Counted from the first letter of the stretch, positions 11,762-22,700 are shown. The stretch: 64,000 bases of DNA from Brachypterus glaber (GCA_958510825.1 OY294044.1:103640893-103704892), one strand, 5' to 3'. Numbers and translations: made by a program. The notes: generated by a model not told the origin, from the letters alone.

Positions 11762-11977
11762 TAGAGGTAATTTTTATGCGAGATAAAAGTCCAAACGAGG
11801 TAATGTCCGTTTGAGGTATTTTCTTTCGAGGTAATGTCCTTTCGAGGTAATTTTCGTGCGAGGTAATGGGCTTTCGAGGTAAATTTTTTCGAGTTAACGG
11901 TGTTCGAGGTAATTTTTTTCGAGGTAAAATTTTTCGAGTTAATTGCATGCGAGGTAATTTTTTTCGAGGTAAAGACC
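11762..11977 (-). repeat. Right array: about 14 inverted TACCTCGAA units
   Basis: Units read TTCGAGGTA on the plus strand, again every 15-16 bp, from 11,764 to 11,970. Variants include GAGATA, GAGTTA and TTGAGGTA. The minus-strand open frame 11,685-11,948 (rich in Leu-Pro-Arg-Lys) is a translation of this array and is not a gene. Confidence 0.85.
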
Positions 11978-12164
11978 CCTACCCTTCTTCTTCTAATCTT
12001 TTATTTTGTCCGACATGCCAGGCATAATATTTTCTAAGTAATTATTTTACTTTGGCCTAATTAAAATGAAAAGTATATCTTGACAAATTATTTATTGCTA
12101 TAAACAATGCAAATATTTACTGTTCATACTGCACACATAGTCTACGTCTAGATATAAATATATA

Positions 12165-12355
12165 CCGGGTGTTTTTTTAACCTGAAACTTTCAAATATCT
12201 CGAATACATTTTAGAAAAAAAAATGTCGGACAAAATTTGTTTATTTTAATGGTGGAAACAAAATGGCGTATTTATTTTTTACGGATATTTACGTTTTCAA
12301 GGTCATTTCAAGGTCAACTTTGTTTTAAGTACAAACATATATTTTTTTACTGTTT
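12165..12355 (+). mobile_element. Family C MITE, left end only
   Basis: It starts at TA with CCGGGTGTTTTTTTAACC, then TGAAACTTTCAAATATCTCG and the CAAGGTCATTTCAAGGTCAA block, as in the complete copies at 20,849 and 22,763. Homology stops after about 190 bp, so the copy is truncated. Confidence 0.75.
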
Positions 12356-12399
12356 TTTTTGTGGACCTGTGTTATGAAATATAATTCATTGAACTTTAT

Positions 12400-13122
12400 A
12401 GGTATTTATTAATAATAAATTCAAGGTTTTTGACTGATTTTAAATTAGTTTAGTTTGGTATAGTAGTATAGCAAATATTGGACTTTTTTATAGAATTATA
12501 TTTCTATTTATTATTCTTTATTTCAAACTATTATTATTAAAGGAGTAACAGCCTTTTAAAAAGTAACGTTTTTGGTGGTACAAAATGTTACTTCCTCTTA
12601 ATTGCATTTTTTTAAACGGTTTCTTCTACAGTGTTAAGCTATATGACATTTTTTATGTATTTTTACTCAAGGAATCCATATTTTGTACAAAAAATCCAAA
12701 AAAGTACACATAAAAAATTTTGTGGCGAAAATATGTTAAGCGTATTACATTTTCCCGTCTAGGGAGGCCTCTGGAAAAATTCAAAAAAATAAATTAACAT
12801 AAACTTATTACCTTTATTAATGCTTGTATACATGCAAAGGCTTGTCGCTCTAGCTTAAAGGGTACCAGAGGTATTGCTTAAAAACCTTATTTTTATAACA
12901 ATTTTAAAGGGCTCATTTGCGGACTTTAGGAGCTTTTTTTTATATATATATTTTTTTATTTATTTATTTATTTATCTATTTATTTAATTAATATAATTGT
13001 TTAGTAATTTAACATTGGTAGATACAAATAAGCATATTATTCACTAAACAAAAATGTATCGAAAATTTTTCGGATGCAGAATCACCTTTTAAATTTTGGC
13101 ATGCCACTTATTGAACACCCTG
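12400..13122. mobile_element. Family A MITE, right portion, with insertion
   Basis: The GTAACGTTTTTGG/TGTTACTTCCTC block (12,560-12,600) and GGCATGCCA...ACCCTG|TA end (13,100-13,122) match the complete copy at 44,615-45,343 in reverse. The block between about 12,925 and 13,065 (ATTT microsatellite plus AT-rich DNA) is absent from that copy and looks like a later insertion. Confidence 0.65.
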
Positions 13123-13176
13123 TATGTTTGCGCTGAAAACGAATTTGAAAGTAAAAAAGCAAAAGAATATGGGACA

Positions 13177-14260
13177 CAGTAATTTAAGCAGCGAATTTAA
13201 TGAGTATTTCAAGCAGTATTACGGGCTCTTGTAATTTTCGGGACAGTCTGTAAAAGTGCAGGGTTTTTTGGAGCACATGCATAAATTTTAATGCAAAATT
13301 ATTGTACCGCACTGTAAATGAAAATATGGTAATTTAACAGCAAATAAAGTAGGTCATATGTTACCAGCAAAGAACGTGGTAAATTTAAATCAGTACTGTA
13401 AATTCACTGTTATCTGTAAAAATGTGAATGTTTACCTGTGATTTCACAGTAATTTAAGCAGCGAATTTAATGAGTATTTCAAGCAGTATTACGGGCTTTT
13501 GTAATTTTCGGGACAGTCTGTAAAAGTGCAAGGTTTTTTGGACCACATGCATAAATTTTAATGCAAAATTATTGTACCGCACTGTAAATGAAAATATGGT
13601 AATTTAACAGCAAATAAAGTAGGTCATATGTTACCAACGAGGAAAGTGGTAAATTTAAATCAGTACTGTAAATTCACTGTTATCTGTAAAAATGTGAATG
13701 TTTACCTGTGATTTCACAGTAATTTAAGCAGCGAATTTAATGAGTATTTCAAGCAGTATTACGGGCTTTTGTAATTTTCGGGACAGTCTGTAAAAGTACA
13801 AGGTTTTTTGGACCACATACATAAATTTTAATGCAAAATTATTGTACCGCACTGTAAATGAAAATATGGTAATTTAACAGCAAATAAAGTAGGTCATATG
13901 TTACCAGCAAAGAACGTGGTAAATTTAAATCAGTACTGTAAATTCACTGTTATCTGTAAAAATGTGAATGTTTACCTGTGATTTCACAGTAATTTAAGCA
14001 GCGAATTTAATGAGTATTTCAAGCAGTATTACGGGCTCTTGTAATTTTCGGGACAGTCTGTAAAAGTGCAGGGTTTTTTGGACCACATGCATGAATTTTA
14101 ATGTAAAATTATTGTACCGCACTGTAAATGAAAATATGGTAATTTAACAGCAAATAAAGTAGGTCATATGTTACCAACGAAGAAAGTGGTAAATTTAAAT
14201 CATTAGTGTAAACTCACTGTTATCTGTACAAAACTAGAATTTTTATTTTGTTAATTTTAC
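13177..14260 (+). repeat. 270-bp satellite, four tandem units
   Basis: The unit starts CAGTAATTTAAGCAGCG at 13,177, 13,447, 13,717 and 13,987, a strict 270-bp period. Units differ by a few substitutions only; the last decays after about 14,210. Each unit contains several dispersed GTAA(A/T)TTT and CTGTAAA motifs. No coding frame is conserved. Confidence 0.95.
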
Positions 14261-14419
14261 GGCTATCTTTTGTAGAATGTAAGTTATAATTATGGTAATT
14301 TTCAACCAATATTGTAAAAGTGCCGAGTTTTTGGACCACATGCATGAATTTTAATGCAAAATCGTTGCACTGACTAAACCGATTAATATTGAGGTTAATT
14401 TATTTTTTTTGTTTATTTG

Positions 14420-14669
14420 TTCAACCTCGTACTATTCTACTTAATTAAGCATCCCCTAAGTCCAGGACTTGTGTGGGCTAGTAGTAGAGGGAACCACCGG
14501 CTTATACTGACTTTCGTACCAGTTTCTAGGGAGTGTCCGTTTCACTTATCGCCTTCGCCAAATTTCAATTATTAATTAACTGAAAAAGGCAAATCGGCAC
14601 CAGTGAGAATCGAACTCACGATAGTAGACTTGCTATACATACGCGCTAGCCACTACGCTATGCCTCCCA
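14420..14669 (-). mobile_element. tRNA-derived SINE, copy 1
   Basis: Minus strand. The tRNA-like head has box A TAGCGTAGTGG (14,650-14,660) and box B GAGTTCGATTCTC (14,605-14,617). The body includes GCCTTTTTCAGTTAATTAAT, GGCGAAGGCG and GCCGGT-type GGTTCCCTCTACTACTAGCC, ending in GTACGAGGTTGAACAAA. The head differs from copies 2-4 between the boxes (CTAGCGCGTATGTATAGC), so it comes from a different head subfamily joined to the same body. Confidence 0.85.
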
Positions 14670-14703
14670 TTTAATTAATTAAAAAATTAAATTAATTTAA
14701 TAA

Positions 14704-15248
14704 ATATTGTAAATATTGTGAATTCACATTCTGACATGGTGAATTTGCTTTAATTTGCTTTAATTATTACAGTTAATACTACTGAAAGATTGACGGACAA
14801 ATTTAGAGTGCGACAGGAAAAGAGCTGAGATATAACTGAACCGAGTAATATTGAGGTTAATTTTAATAAATATTGTAAATTCAGGTTCTGACATCGTGAA
14901 TTTGCTTTAATTATTACAGTTAATACTACTGAAAGTCTGACGGGCAAATTTAGAGTGCGACAGGAAAAGAGCTGAGATATAACTGAACCGAGTAATATTG
15001 AGGTTAATTTTAATAAATATTGTAAATTCAGGTTCTGACATCGTGAATTTGCTTTAATTATTACAGTTAATACTACTGAAAGTCTGACGGACAAATTTAG
15101 AGTGCGACAGGAAAAGAGCTGAGATATAACTGAACCGAGTAATATTGAGGTTAATTTTAATAAATAATGTAAATTCAGGTTCTGACATCGTGAATTTGCT
15201 TTAATTATTACGGTTAATACTACTGAAAGATTGACGGGCAAATTTAGA
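14704..15248. repeat. 147-bp tandem array, about 3.7 units
   Basis: CAAATTTAGAGTGCGACAGG recurs with its AAATTT at 14,799, 14,946, 15,093 and 15,240, exactly 147 bp apart. Because 147 is divisible by three, the minus strand shows a 163-residue open frame (14,750-15,241) with a 49-residue repeat. It lacks any recognisable domain and is best explained by the period, not by coding. The array is cut on the right by a family B MITE. Confidence 0.93.
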
Positions 15249-15455
15249 GTGTGCGGTCCAAAAGTCCCCTTTTAACTTTTGAACGAGTTGAGATATCAAC
15301 TTCAAATTTAGAGCACTTAAATAAGACGACCCAAACTATTTTTTCGCATATATTTGATATTTTCAGCTCTTAAAATGTGGGCAGGTGGGCATAGGTAGGG
15401 ATTTTTTAAAATAGAAAATGGGGCCGTGTGATAAATCATTTTAAAGCTTATGATG
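15249..15455 (+). mobile_element. Family B MITE, left half
   Basis: It has TGCGGTCCAAAAGTCCCC, CTTTTGAACGAGTTGAGATA, AAATAAGACGACCCAAACTA and GTGGGCAGGTGGGCATAGG, in the same order as at 37,756. The copy ends where the Tc1-like element begins and its right half is missing. Confidence 0.8.
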
Positions 15456-15460
15456 TAAAA

Positions 15461-16182
15461 AAAAATTATTATAAGAAATATGTGGGTTCCAATTTGCGTT
15501 TTATTAAAATGCCTTATCACATGTAAGATTTGTTTCATGGAATTAAATTTAAAAAATTGTATCAATTAATTTTAATTGTTATTTTAAGTCGTCACAAAAT
15601 GTGAGAAACAAATACGTCAATAACCAGTATGACCTCCTCTGTTCTCAAGCAAAACATTTACGCCCAAAACATTATTTAACCAATAGTCTTCCATTGCGAG
15701 ATAAAATTGGAAATAGTTTTATTTTTATGGACGATAACGCCACTCCCCACTCCCCATCGCACAAGAAGGGTTACCAATTTGCCACAGCTAGGGAATGTTC
15801 AAAGAATGAACTGGCAGGTAAACTCACCTGACATGAATCCTTGTGAGAACGTGTGGGATATGCTTAAAAGGGTCATTTTTAATAGATATAACCCCCCGTT
15901 CACCCTTCAGGGTCTGATTGTTGCTGCTCAAGAAGAATGAAACAACATATCGCAGGAAGCCATTAACAGCCTTTTTATTGGCATGCACAACGTGTTAATG
16001 TTTTGTTTGAGAACAGAGGAGGACATACTGGTTATTGACATATATCTTTGTTTCTCACATTTTGTGACGAATTTGATTTTTTTCAATAAAAATTTATTGG
16101 TACGAGTTTTTAAATTTAATTCCTGGAAGTTTTACAATAAAATGTAGAACTGAACCCACATATTTGTTAGAATAATTTTTGT
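15461..16182 (+). mobile_element. Tc1/mariner element with long inverted repeats
   Basis: The left arm (15,461-15,660) and right arm (16,005-16,182) are inverted copies. Matching blocks are AAATATGTGGGTTC / GAACCCACATATTT, GGAATTAAATTTAAAAA / inverse, TCACAAAATGTGAGAAACAA / inverse, and ATAACCAGTATG...CCTC / inverse. Length is about 720 bp, roughly half an autonomous Tc1 element, so it is an internally deleted derivative. It contains the C-terminal part of a transposase, which overlaps the right arm. Confidence 0.8.
15690..16005 (+). pseudogene. Broken Tc1-like transposase, C-terminal part
   Basis: The sequence GNSFIFMDDNATPH holds the second catalytic Asp (the DDN/QDN motif of Tc1 DDE transposases). 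A frame change follows, then RTRRVTN...QRMNWQVNSP and DMNPCENVWDMLKR, with the third catalytic residue in the NPxEN(V/L)W motif. A TGA after QEE replaces an expected Trp, and the reading resumes with NNISQEAINSLFIGM. The N-terminal DNA-binding half and the first catalytic Asp are absent, so this copy is inactive. Confidence 0.85.
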
Positions 16183-17727
16183 TTACGTTTCAAATTAATT
16201 GGGGGGGGGGGGAGGGGGGGCAAGAATTTTGGCGATGTGTGTATATTATTCAACAAGCGTATGATAATTGCTGTTAATCAATAAGGGTGAATTTTGCGAC
16301 ACGAGCTGACGGGCGAGTGGCGTAATCTCCCGAATGATTAATAGCTAGTAGAATACCATACTTTATCCACGGCCATTTTAAAGTTTAAACGGTTTATTTT
16401 TACAGACAAGTGGTTTATAGGCTTATTATTCTTGGCCGTGGATAAACTATTAAATGAAAAAAATGTTGACTAAGGAGTATTTTTGATTCGCGGTTCAAAT
16501 TTACATTTAAATTGATTTCACGTCTTTTTATCTTGTTTCTTTCATTTTAAATATGAGACCTATCTCTTTAAGTATGCCTTGAAGATTTATATAATTTTTT
16601 CTCATTTTATATGGTCATAAACCAAAAGGGCTTATATTGTTATGTCAATATCCATTTAAATAGGCTATAACTATAAAATAAACGGTTATTCATAATACGT
16701 AAATAAAAAACAGTGTATCTTGATGGTGCCAAATAAAAAAACTATACCTACTATTATGTCATTTTTTATTTTACCAAAAAAATATTCAGAAAGAAGTTTT
16801 AAAATAAAAATTTGAATTTAATTTTTTATTTGACAAGTATTTCACAAAAGTAAGAACCAGGCTTTTAAAAAAATATATTTTGTATCTTTTATTTAAGGGA
16901 AGTTGCTAGTGAAATCGAACTTTTTTTAAAAGATTTTTTTTTTCATAGAAAAAATTATATTTTATTATAGGGCTTTCTTATACATAAAATATATAGTTTC
17001 AAGTTTACAAAAAGAAAAAAAAAATTTCATCAGAACTTTTTTCAAAATGGCGGCGTGAACACGATGACTTTTTTTGCTGGCGTAGGTGATTTATCGACTC
17101 CAGGTAATCTGAAAGCAAAAAACCAAAATGGATTCTTGTTAATTATGTTACTGTTTATCGTAGGAACTTGAATTATATTTTTTTATGAAAAAAAAAACAA
17201 AATGGCGGACTTTAGAATTTTTCGAACTTTAATTTCAACTTTAATTGTTTATAACTTTTATAATTCTTTAAAAAATATATCTAGTTCCTGCGATAGAGAC
17301 ACGTACGAAAAGTAAGCAGGTAAAATTTGAAGTAGATCGGTTTAGTGGATTTTTCAAAATCACCTACGCTAGGTCAAAAAATGCTTTTTCGAGAAAAACG
17401 CGTTTAAAGCTTTTCCTCCAAAATATCAAAAATACCCCCCTTAAAATATTTTTCTCGTTTGATATGGTCATATAGCTGTCGCAATTACTATGGGCTATTG
17501 TGTCTCTCACTTGCACGCATCCTGTCTTATGAAGCTTAAAGCGTAAAGTTGAGAGCGCGCGGGCCTATTGTGAAAATTATTACTATAAACTAAAATGTCC
17601 AATTGTTTATGTTTATACAAATTGTTTTAATATAAATGATAATTATTTTTATAATTTTATATACGCCCGTGAGTTAAGAAGCTCTGAACTCACGCATTTT
17701 ACATTTTACATTACATTTTACATTTTT
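16183..17727. other. Non-coding stretch with a G-run and small inverted repeats
   Basis: A G-rich run lies at 16,201-16,219. GGCGTAGGTGATTTAT near 17,079 and the inverse AAATCACCTACGC near 17,359 hint at another decayed hairpin element. CGAGAAAAACGCGTTTAAAG near 17,389 also occurs near 1551 and 2458. The ATTTTACATTTTACATT tract at 17,697-17,731 is the 3' tail of the neighbouring SINE. Confidence 0.4.
16362..16446. mobile_element. 85-bp hairpin MITE
   Basis: The inverted ends TTTATCCACGGCCA and TGGCCGTGGATAAA are perfect 14-bp arms around a 57-bp interior. The size suggests a minimal MITE or a solo hairpin. No target duplication is clear. Confidence 0.6.
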
Positions 17728-17977
17728 GTTTAACCTCGTACTATTCTACTTAATTAAGCATCCCCTAAGTCCAGGACTTGTGTGGGCTAGTAGTAGAGGA
17801 AACCACCGGCTTTAACCAATTTATAGGGAGTGTCCGCTTCATTTACGCCTTAGCCAAATTTCAATTATTAATTAACTGAAAAAGGCAAATCGGCGTCGGT
17901 GAGAATCGAACTCACGCTATTTTGGGTAGTAAACTCGTCAAGTACGACGCGGTAGTCCACTACACCAATCCTCCCAT
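17728..17977 (-). mobile_element. tRNA-derived SINE, copy 2
   Basis: Minus strand. Box A TGGTGTAGTGG (17,958-17,968), box B GAGTTCGATTCTC (17,901-17,913), then the shared body and a 3' tail of AAATGT-type repeats (17,697-17,731). Such short 3' tandem tails are typical of SINEs mobilised by a LINE that recognises a similar end. Confidence 0.9.
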
Positions 17978-18940
17978 AATTTCATTACAACACTTAAGAG
18001 GCTCCTAACTCACGTGAGTTAAGAGATTTTTAACTTACGGATAGATAAAATATAGTCCAGTACACGTGAGTTAACCGCATTAAAATACTTGTGTGGTTAC
18101 ACTTAAATATCTATTAAATAAATTATTTGTATGTGGTTTATTATTATTTTCTTATAACAGTAAAACAATGCCAGGATTATTATTTAAAAAATCATAATTT
18201 TTATTTTATTTATTTAAAAATAAAATTCTAACGGTTTAAACCGATGGATGAAACAAAAGAAAATACATGTTCACGGACTTCTGAGATTTTTGTATGACCG
18301 AGATTTTCCATAAAAAAAATTCAAGATTTTGGAGCTTTTTAATAACATTTCGATAATTTTAGAATGGGAAAAAGTTATAATACATTTTTTTCTGTAGGTT
18401 TATTTAACGTTTTATGTGGTTTTTAAATTTTTCTTCTGTTGTATGTAATAAAAAAATTACGACCGAAAAAAAAATTTAGCAGTCCTTTTACCCACCCCCC
18501 CCAACCAATTTTGCTCAAATATGAACTTGTCCAAGGTTATATAAAGATACATCTGCATAACAAATTTCAAGTCGCTAGCTCAAAGCGTTCTTCGTGGATA
18601 CAGACAGACATACAGACATAATTTCTTATTGCTTATTTTGATTTTTCTCGACGTTTCAGGAAAAAATAAAATGATATAAGCAAAAAAAAATTGTTTTTTT
18701 TCCATTACAATACTTTCTTTTATGAGGAATTAAAAATGGAAATAAAATATACAACAAATATGCTTTTAAAACTCGTTTTCCTATCGGTTCTTTTTAGGAA
18801 AACTCAATTTTAAAATATTTACTTTTTAAAATTCCCTGATGTCACTAAAAAAAAACATTTAAAATGTGGGTGTCCACGAAAAGTTACCCCCTGCTGAAGA
18901 AAAATTAAGTATGTAAATTTCGAATTGCGGAAAATTGATA

Positions 18941-19000
18941 ATACTTGAAGTAAGAAAGTAATACTTGAAGTAAGAAAGTAATACTTGAAGTAAGAAAGTA
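18941..19000 (+). repeat. 20-bp minisatellite, 3 units
   Basis: ATACTTGAAGTAAGAAAGTA is repeated three times without a mismatch. Confidence 0.98.
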
Positions 19001-19021
19001 ACTTGATATGTATTTATACAT

Positions 19022-19290
19022 TAGGGTGACCCACCAAAATTTTAAATTGAAAAATATTGAGGTCTCATCCCCAAAATTTGTTTATTTTTGAAAAAACTCT
19101 AGAGTGAGCGATCTCACAGCCATTTTTTATAAAGTTATGTTTCTTTAGTTTCTTTACTTTTTTTAAGACACAAGGATTTTTTTAAAATCTTTTTGACACG
19201 CACGATATAAAGGGATAGTAAATGGAAAACCCCAAAAAAAAATAGAATTTTTTATTTCAAAATGGCGGAGCTCTACCCATGGTAGCACAT
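19022..19290. mobile_element. Family D element, one arm
   Basis: GGGTGACCCACC, GAGGTCTCATCCC, AAATTTGTTTATT and AAAATGGCGGAGCTCTACCC follow the same order as the left arm of the complete element at 25,973-27,222. The second arm is absent. Confidence 0.7.
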
Positions 19291-19633
19291 TGGAAGATTC
19301 ACAAAAGTTATAATATTTATTAGTACCACATGTAAGTAAATGATAATAAAGCCTTTTATATAATATTTTTAATGCCTGTTCTTTAATTAATTAGAGTATA
19401 ATAAACTTAAAACGACTAATTAAGTTAATATTTATGAAAGTAAAAAAATTACCTTAATATACGTCAAAAAATCTGTCATAATATCATATTTTTAAACGCA
19501 CTTTTCTCTGAAACTCGTCATTTAATTTGGCTGTAATTTTGCTAATTTAATTTATATCCCAGAAATTACTGAATATCAAAATTGGAGGCAGTTTGACTGT
19601 GGCCCAAGAACCCCTCTATTTGTGTGCCAGGTT

Positions 19634-20053
19634 CGAGGGGTGTCTAACCTTTGACAATACATGTACGCTTTAGCTGACATTACCTCGACATTACTTGACA
19701 GTACGGGACATTACCTGATATTACTTGACATTACATGACATTACTTGACATTACTCAACATTACAGACATTATGTCCTAGTGCGCATGTGCGTAGACACT
19801 ATCTACTATTTAAGCCTGCGCGTAGACATTGCGTGCGTGAAAATTTCTAAGCGAAAAGGAGAGGTTAGTTCTGAAACATGACATGGGATGGGTGTTTTTC
19901 ATTTCTATAGTATTAGAGTCATATTCGTTAAACATAAACTTAAACTTTACTTGACATTACCTTGACATTACTTTGACATTACCTTGACATTACGACATTA
20001 TTTTGCAATTTTGACAATACATGTACACATTTTGGCCAGTGAGACACCCCTCG
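19634..20053. mobile_element. 420-bp element with 8-bp target duplication and GACATTAC arrays
   Basis: The terminal repeats CGAGGGGTGTCT and AGACACCCCTCG are perfect inverses. The flanking 8-mer GCCAGGTT is identical on both sides (19,626-19,633 and 20,054-20,061). TTGACAATACATGTAC is the next block inside both ends, in the same orientation. Between them lie two runs of GACATTAC(C/T)T units (about 19,677-19,770 and 19,950-20,005). The 8-bp duplication points to hAT-like or P-like chemistry. No coding capacity. Confidence 0.85.
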
Positions 20054-20848
20054 GCCAGGTTCTTTATCAGTATTGTAAACTATTATTTATATCCCCTGCA
20101 AAACTGGAGTGATTTGGACAAGGCATGGCATTTTGTAGAAGTAAGATTAGTTTTCAGGATTCGGCCCGGAATTTGGCTGTTTAGATAACAATAAAAATAA
20201 TACAGTTGCAAAATGCAATATGCCAAAATGTCAATTTTATTCATTATTTTATAGTTTAAGTAAGATTTTAAGAAAGAGGTTAGAATAATTTGACATATCA
20301 GTTTTTCTTTAAGTTTATTAGTAGTATAATTAGTATAAAAAATAAATAATAATAATAAAAAGTTATTACAAAGGGTATAAATTCAGATAAGTTAGCGAGT
20401 TCTGAAGGGTGCACCCGGGTGGTGAGCTTTTTTTGTTATCAATTATCAAAAGTTATTATTGGTTTTATAGGTGGAAAATTTTGTAGGCGAGTTGGAAAAA
20501 TTTGTGTGTTGCCCCCCCCCCATATTTTTTCTTGGGCACTTCCCTGGTCGCACCCTTAACTTTGGACACACTCAAATGAATAATTTATAAGAATTGACAT
20601 AAAATTTTCTGGTTAGATAAGTTCATGTAGAAATAAAAAGGTTCATGTAGAAATAAAAAGTTTATATTCAAGTATAAAAATTTATGGGCTATTATAAAAT
20701 TTATTAGGTGTCATTTTTTGTTGCTTTGCCTTACTGAAACTGATACGCTACGTTAAGTTTCATTATTATAAGCGGCGCAAAAAGGATGTTAGCAAATCTA
20801 CCCACATAAATTATATACATAATATTATTAAATAAAGTAACTTATATA
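20054..20848. other. Non-coding spacer with a 20-bp duplication
   Basis: GTTCATGTAGAAATAAAAAG occurs twice in tandem at 20,621-20,660. A C-run lies near 20,512-20,521. No gene is seen. Confidence 0.45.
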
Positions 20849-21692
20849 CTGGGTGTTTTTTTTTAACCTGAAACTTTCAAATATCTCGATAACTATGCAT
20901 TTTAGAAAAAAAGATGTCAGACAAAAGTTGTTTATTTTAACGAGGGAAACAAAGCGGCGTATTTATTTTTTACGGATATTTACGTTTTCAAGGTCATATC
21001 AAGGTCAAAATTGTTTTTTTTTAATGGAAGCATATATTTTTTTCACTGCTATTTAATTCTCCACAAAAAAATAAAAATGTTTTGTCAAAAACTTTTTTTG
21101 ATCGGACTTTTAGTTGCAGATATAACACAGCCACACAAAATTAAAAAAGTTGCATCTCCGACGGACTTGACTATAGTCAATTCCTATGTATTTTCAGCTG
21201 CTGAATCCGAATCTGAGGTCGAAATTAAAAAGTTAGCTCTTATTATCAACAAAACCTCAAAAAACATATCATATCATTGCGAAAAGTATGTTTTTTGAGG
21301 TTATGTTGAAAATGGGAGCTAACTTTTAAATTCCGACCTCAGATTCAGATTCAGCGGCTCAAAATACATAAGAATTGTCTAGTCAAGTCCGTCGGAGATG
21401 CAACTTTTTTAATTTTGTGTGGCTGTGTTATCTCTGCAACTAAAAGTCCAATCAAAAAAAGTTTTTGAAAAAATATTTTTATTTTTTTAAGGAGTATTAA
21501 ATAGCAGTAAAAAAAATATATGCTTCCATTTAAAAAAACAGATTTGACCTTGAAAAAGTAAAAATCCTTAAAAAATAAATACGCCGTTTTGTTTCCCTCA
21601 TTAAAATAAACAACTTTTGTCTGATATCTTTTTTTCTAAAATGCATAGTATTCGAGATATTTGAAAGTTTCAGGTTAAAAAAAAACACCCGG
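20849..21692. mobile_element. Family C hairpin MITE, complete copy 1
   Basis: TA on both sides. The left end CTGGGTGTTTTTTTTTAACC and right end GGTTAAAAAAAAACACCCGG are inverted, and nearly the whole 844 bp folds back around a centre near 21,270. TTGCATCTCCGACGG and AGGTCGAAATTAAAAAGTTA have inverse partners. Open frames at 20,853-21,056 and 21,011-21,298 are translations of an arm, not genes. Confidence 0.9.
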
Positions 21693-22700
21693 TATAATAT
21701 TTTACCTTTGCTGCAGTGCTAAGCACAGATGTGGTGACTTACTTTTTTGTCAAAAATGAGTTATGACTCCAAGATGATGTAATAACAATCGATGAATATT
21801 TAAATCATATTATTAAACGAATTAATTCATTTTTTTCATAATAAAATTACTCTTTTAAAGCTGTCGTATCTTCTTTAAAGGTTTAAATTACTAAGCCAAT
21901 TTTCCGTATCTATTGTAACTTAAGAAGTTTCGATAAAATGCCTTAGTATAATACTAATAACACAGGTTTACAAACAAAAAAGTCAGGACTATTTGACCGG
22001 ACCATGGTATTCCTAGGTATTTTGGCGCCATGAATCAGATCCCGGGGTCAGTTTTGCCCCATCACGTTAGGAAAACGAGATTTCAAGGTCATTTGGAGGT
22101 CAAAATGGTGATTTTTTGGTAGCGGCCCCGAGACAACATCTCAACGTTCAGAAAGTATTCAAGACCTACACAGTTACTCGTGAAGTTAACAGGTCGGTTG
22201 AGATATTGTCGCGGGGCCGCTTTCAAAAAATCATCATTTTGACCTCAAATGACATTGAAATCTCGTTTTCCTGACGTGATGGGGCAAAACTGACCCCGGG
22301 ATCTGATTCAGGGCACCAAAATACCTAGGAATACCATAGTCCGGTCAAATAGTCGTGACTTTTTTTTTTTGTAAACCTGTGTAATTAACGAGATACGTCT
22401 ATTTTGCCTTAGTAACGGTAAGTTACGGCAAATGTCCTTAGTAATAGTTATGGAAAACAATCGGGGCTTTCGTTGAAAATTATTTAAAATAATTTATCTT
22501 AATAAGTATTTTTATAACAAAAGAAGATTAAGGTACGTAAAATGATGTAATATTCGCTAATAAACCTTTTGTTCTTCATTTTGTTCATGAATTTATAAGA
22601 TACGTCAAATCTCCTTAGTATTACAAGTTAAAAATAATAAATTTTAAAGTGGTAACTATAAAAAAAATTATTTTACCGGGTATTTTACTATTTAATTATC
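21693..22700 (+). repeat. Segmental duplication, copy 1
   Basis: From ATAATATTTTACCTTTGCTG onward this flank is nearly identical to 23,605 onward, including CTAAGCACAGATGTGGTGAC, CTTTAAAGGTTTAAATTACT and GGTAAGTTACGGCAAATGTC. Homology ends near 22,690. It carries one private insertion (21,961-22,381). There is no sign of coding sequence. Confidence 0.88.
21961..22381. mobile_element. 421-bp hairpin MITE with TAA duplication
   Basis: The ends CACAGGTTTACAAA and TTTGTAAACCTGTG are inverted and the arms pair throughout (for example ATACCTAGGAATACC and its inverse). The uninterrupted copy of the same site in the second duplicate (near 23,873) shows that TAA was duplicated on insertion (21,958-21,960 and 22,382-22,384). 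A 3-bp TAA duplication is usual for PIF/Harbinger elements; the ends alone do not prove that assignment. Confidence 0.85.

Larger units (their letters stand above)
10391..11977. mobile_element. Foldback-like element built from TACCTCGAA arrays
   Basis: The left arm and right arm are inverted arrays of the same short repeat. They meet the flanks symmetrically with GGTCTTTACCTCGAAAAAA and its inverse TTTTTTCGAGGTAAAGACC. Inverted arms made of short tandem repeats are the defining structure of Drosophila FB (foldback) transposons. The middle (about 10,590-11,760) carries a decayed Cys-rich gene. The flanks contain TCTTCTTC on both sides (left near 10,375-10,383, right near 11,984-11,993), a possible 8-bp duplication, but they are too simple in sequence to prove it. 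Confidence 0.75.

Noticed and set aside
13177..14260. CRISPR-like array
   Set aside because: Whole 270-bp units are conserved with no short repeat/variable spacer division, and the genome is eukaryotic.
14750..15241. 163-residue minus-strand open frame with a 49-residue repeat
   Set aside because: It is the translation of the 147-bp tandem repeat; the period is a multiple of three, so the frame stays open without selection.
20853..21298. Overlapping frames starting MFFFN
   Set aside because: They lie in one arm of a hairpin MITE, and the same frame recurs at 22,767 in the other copy only because the MITE does.
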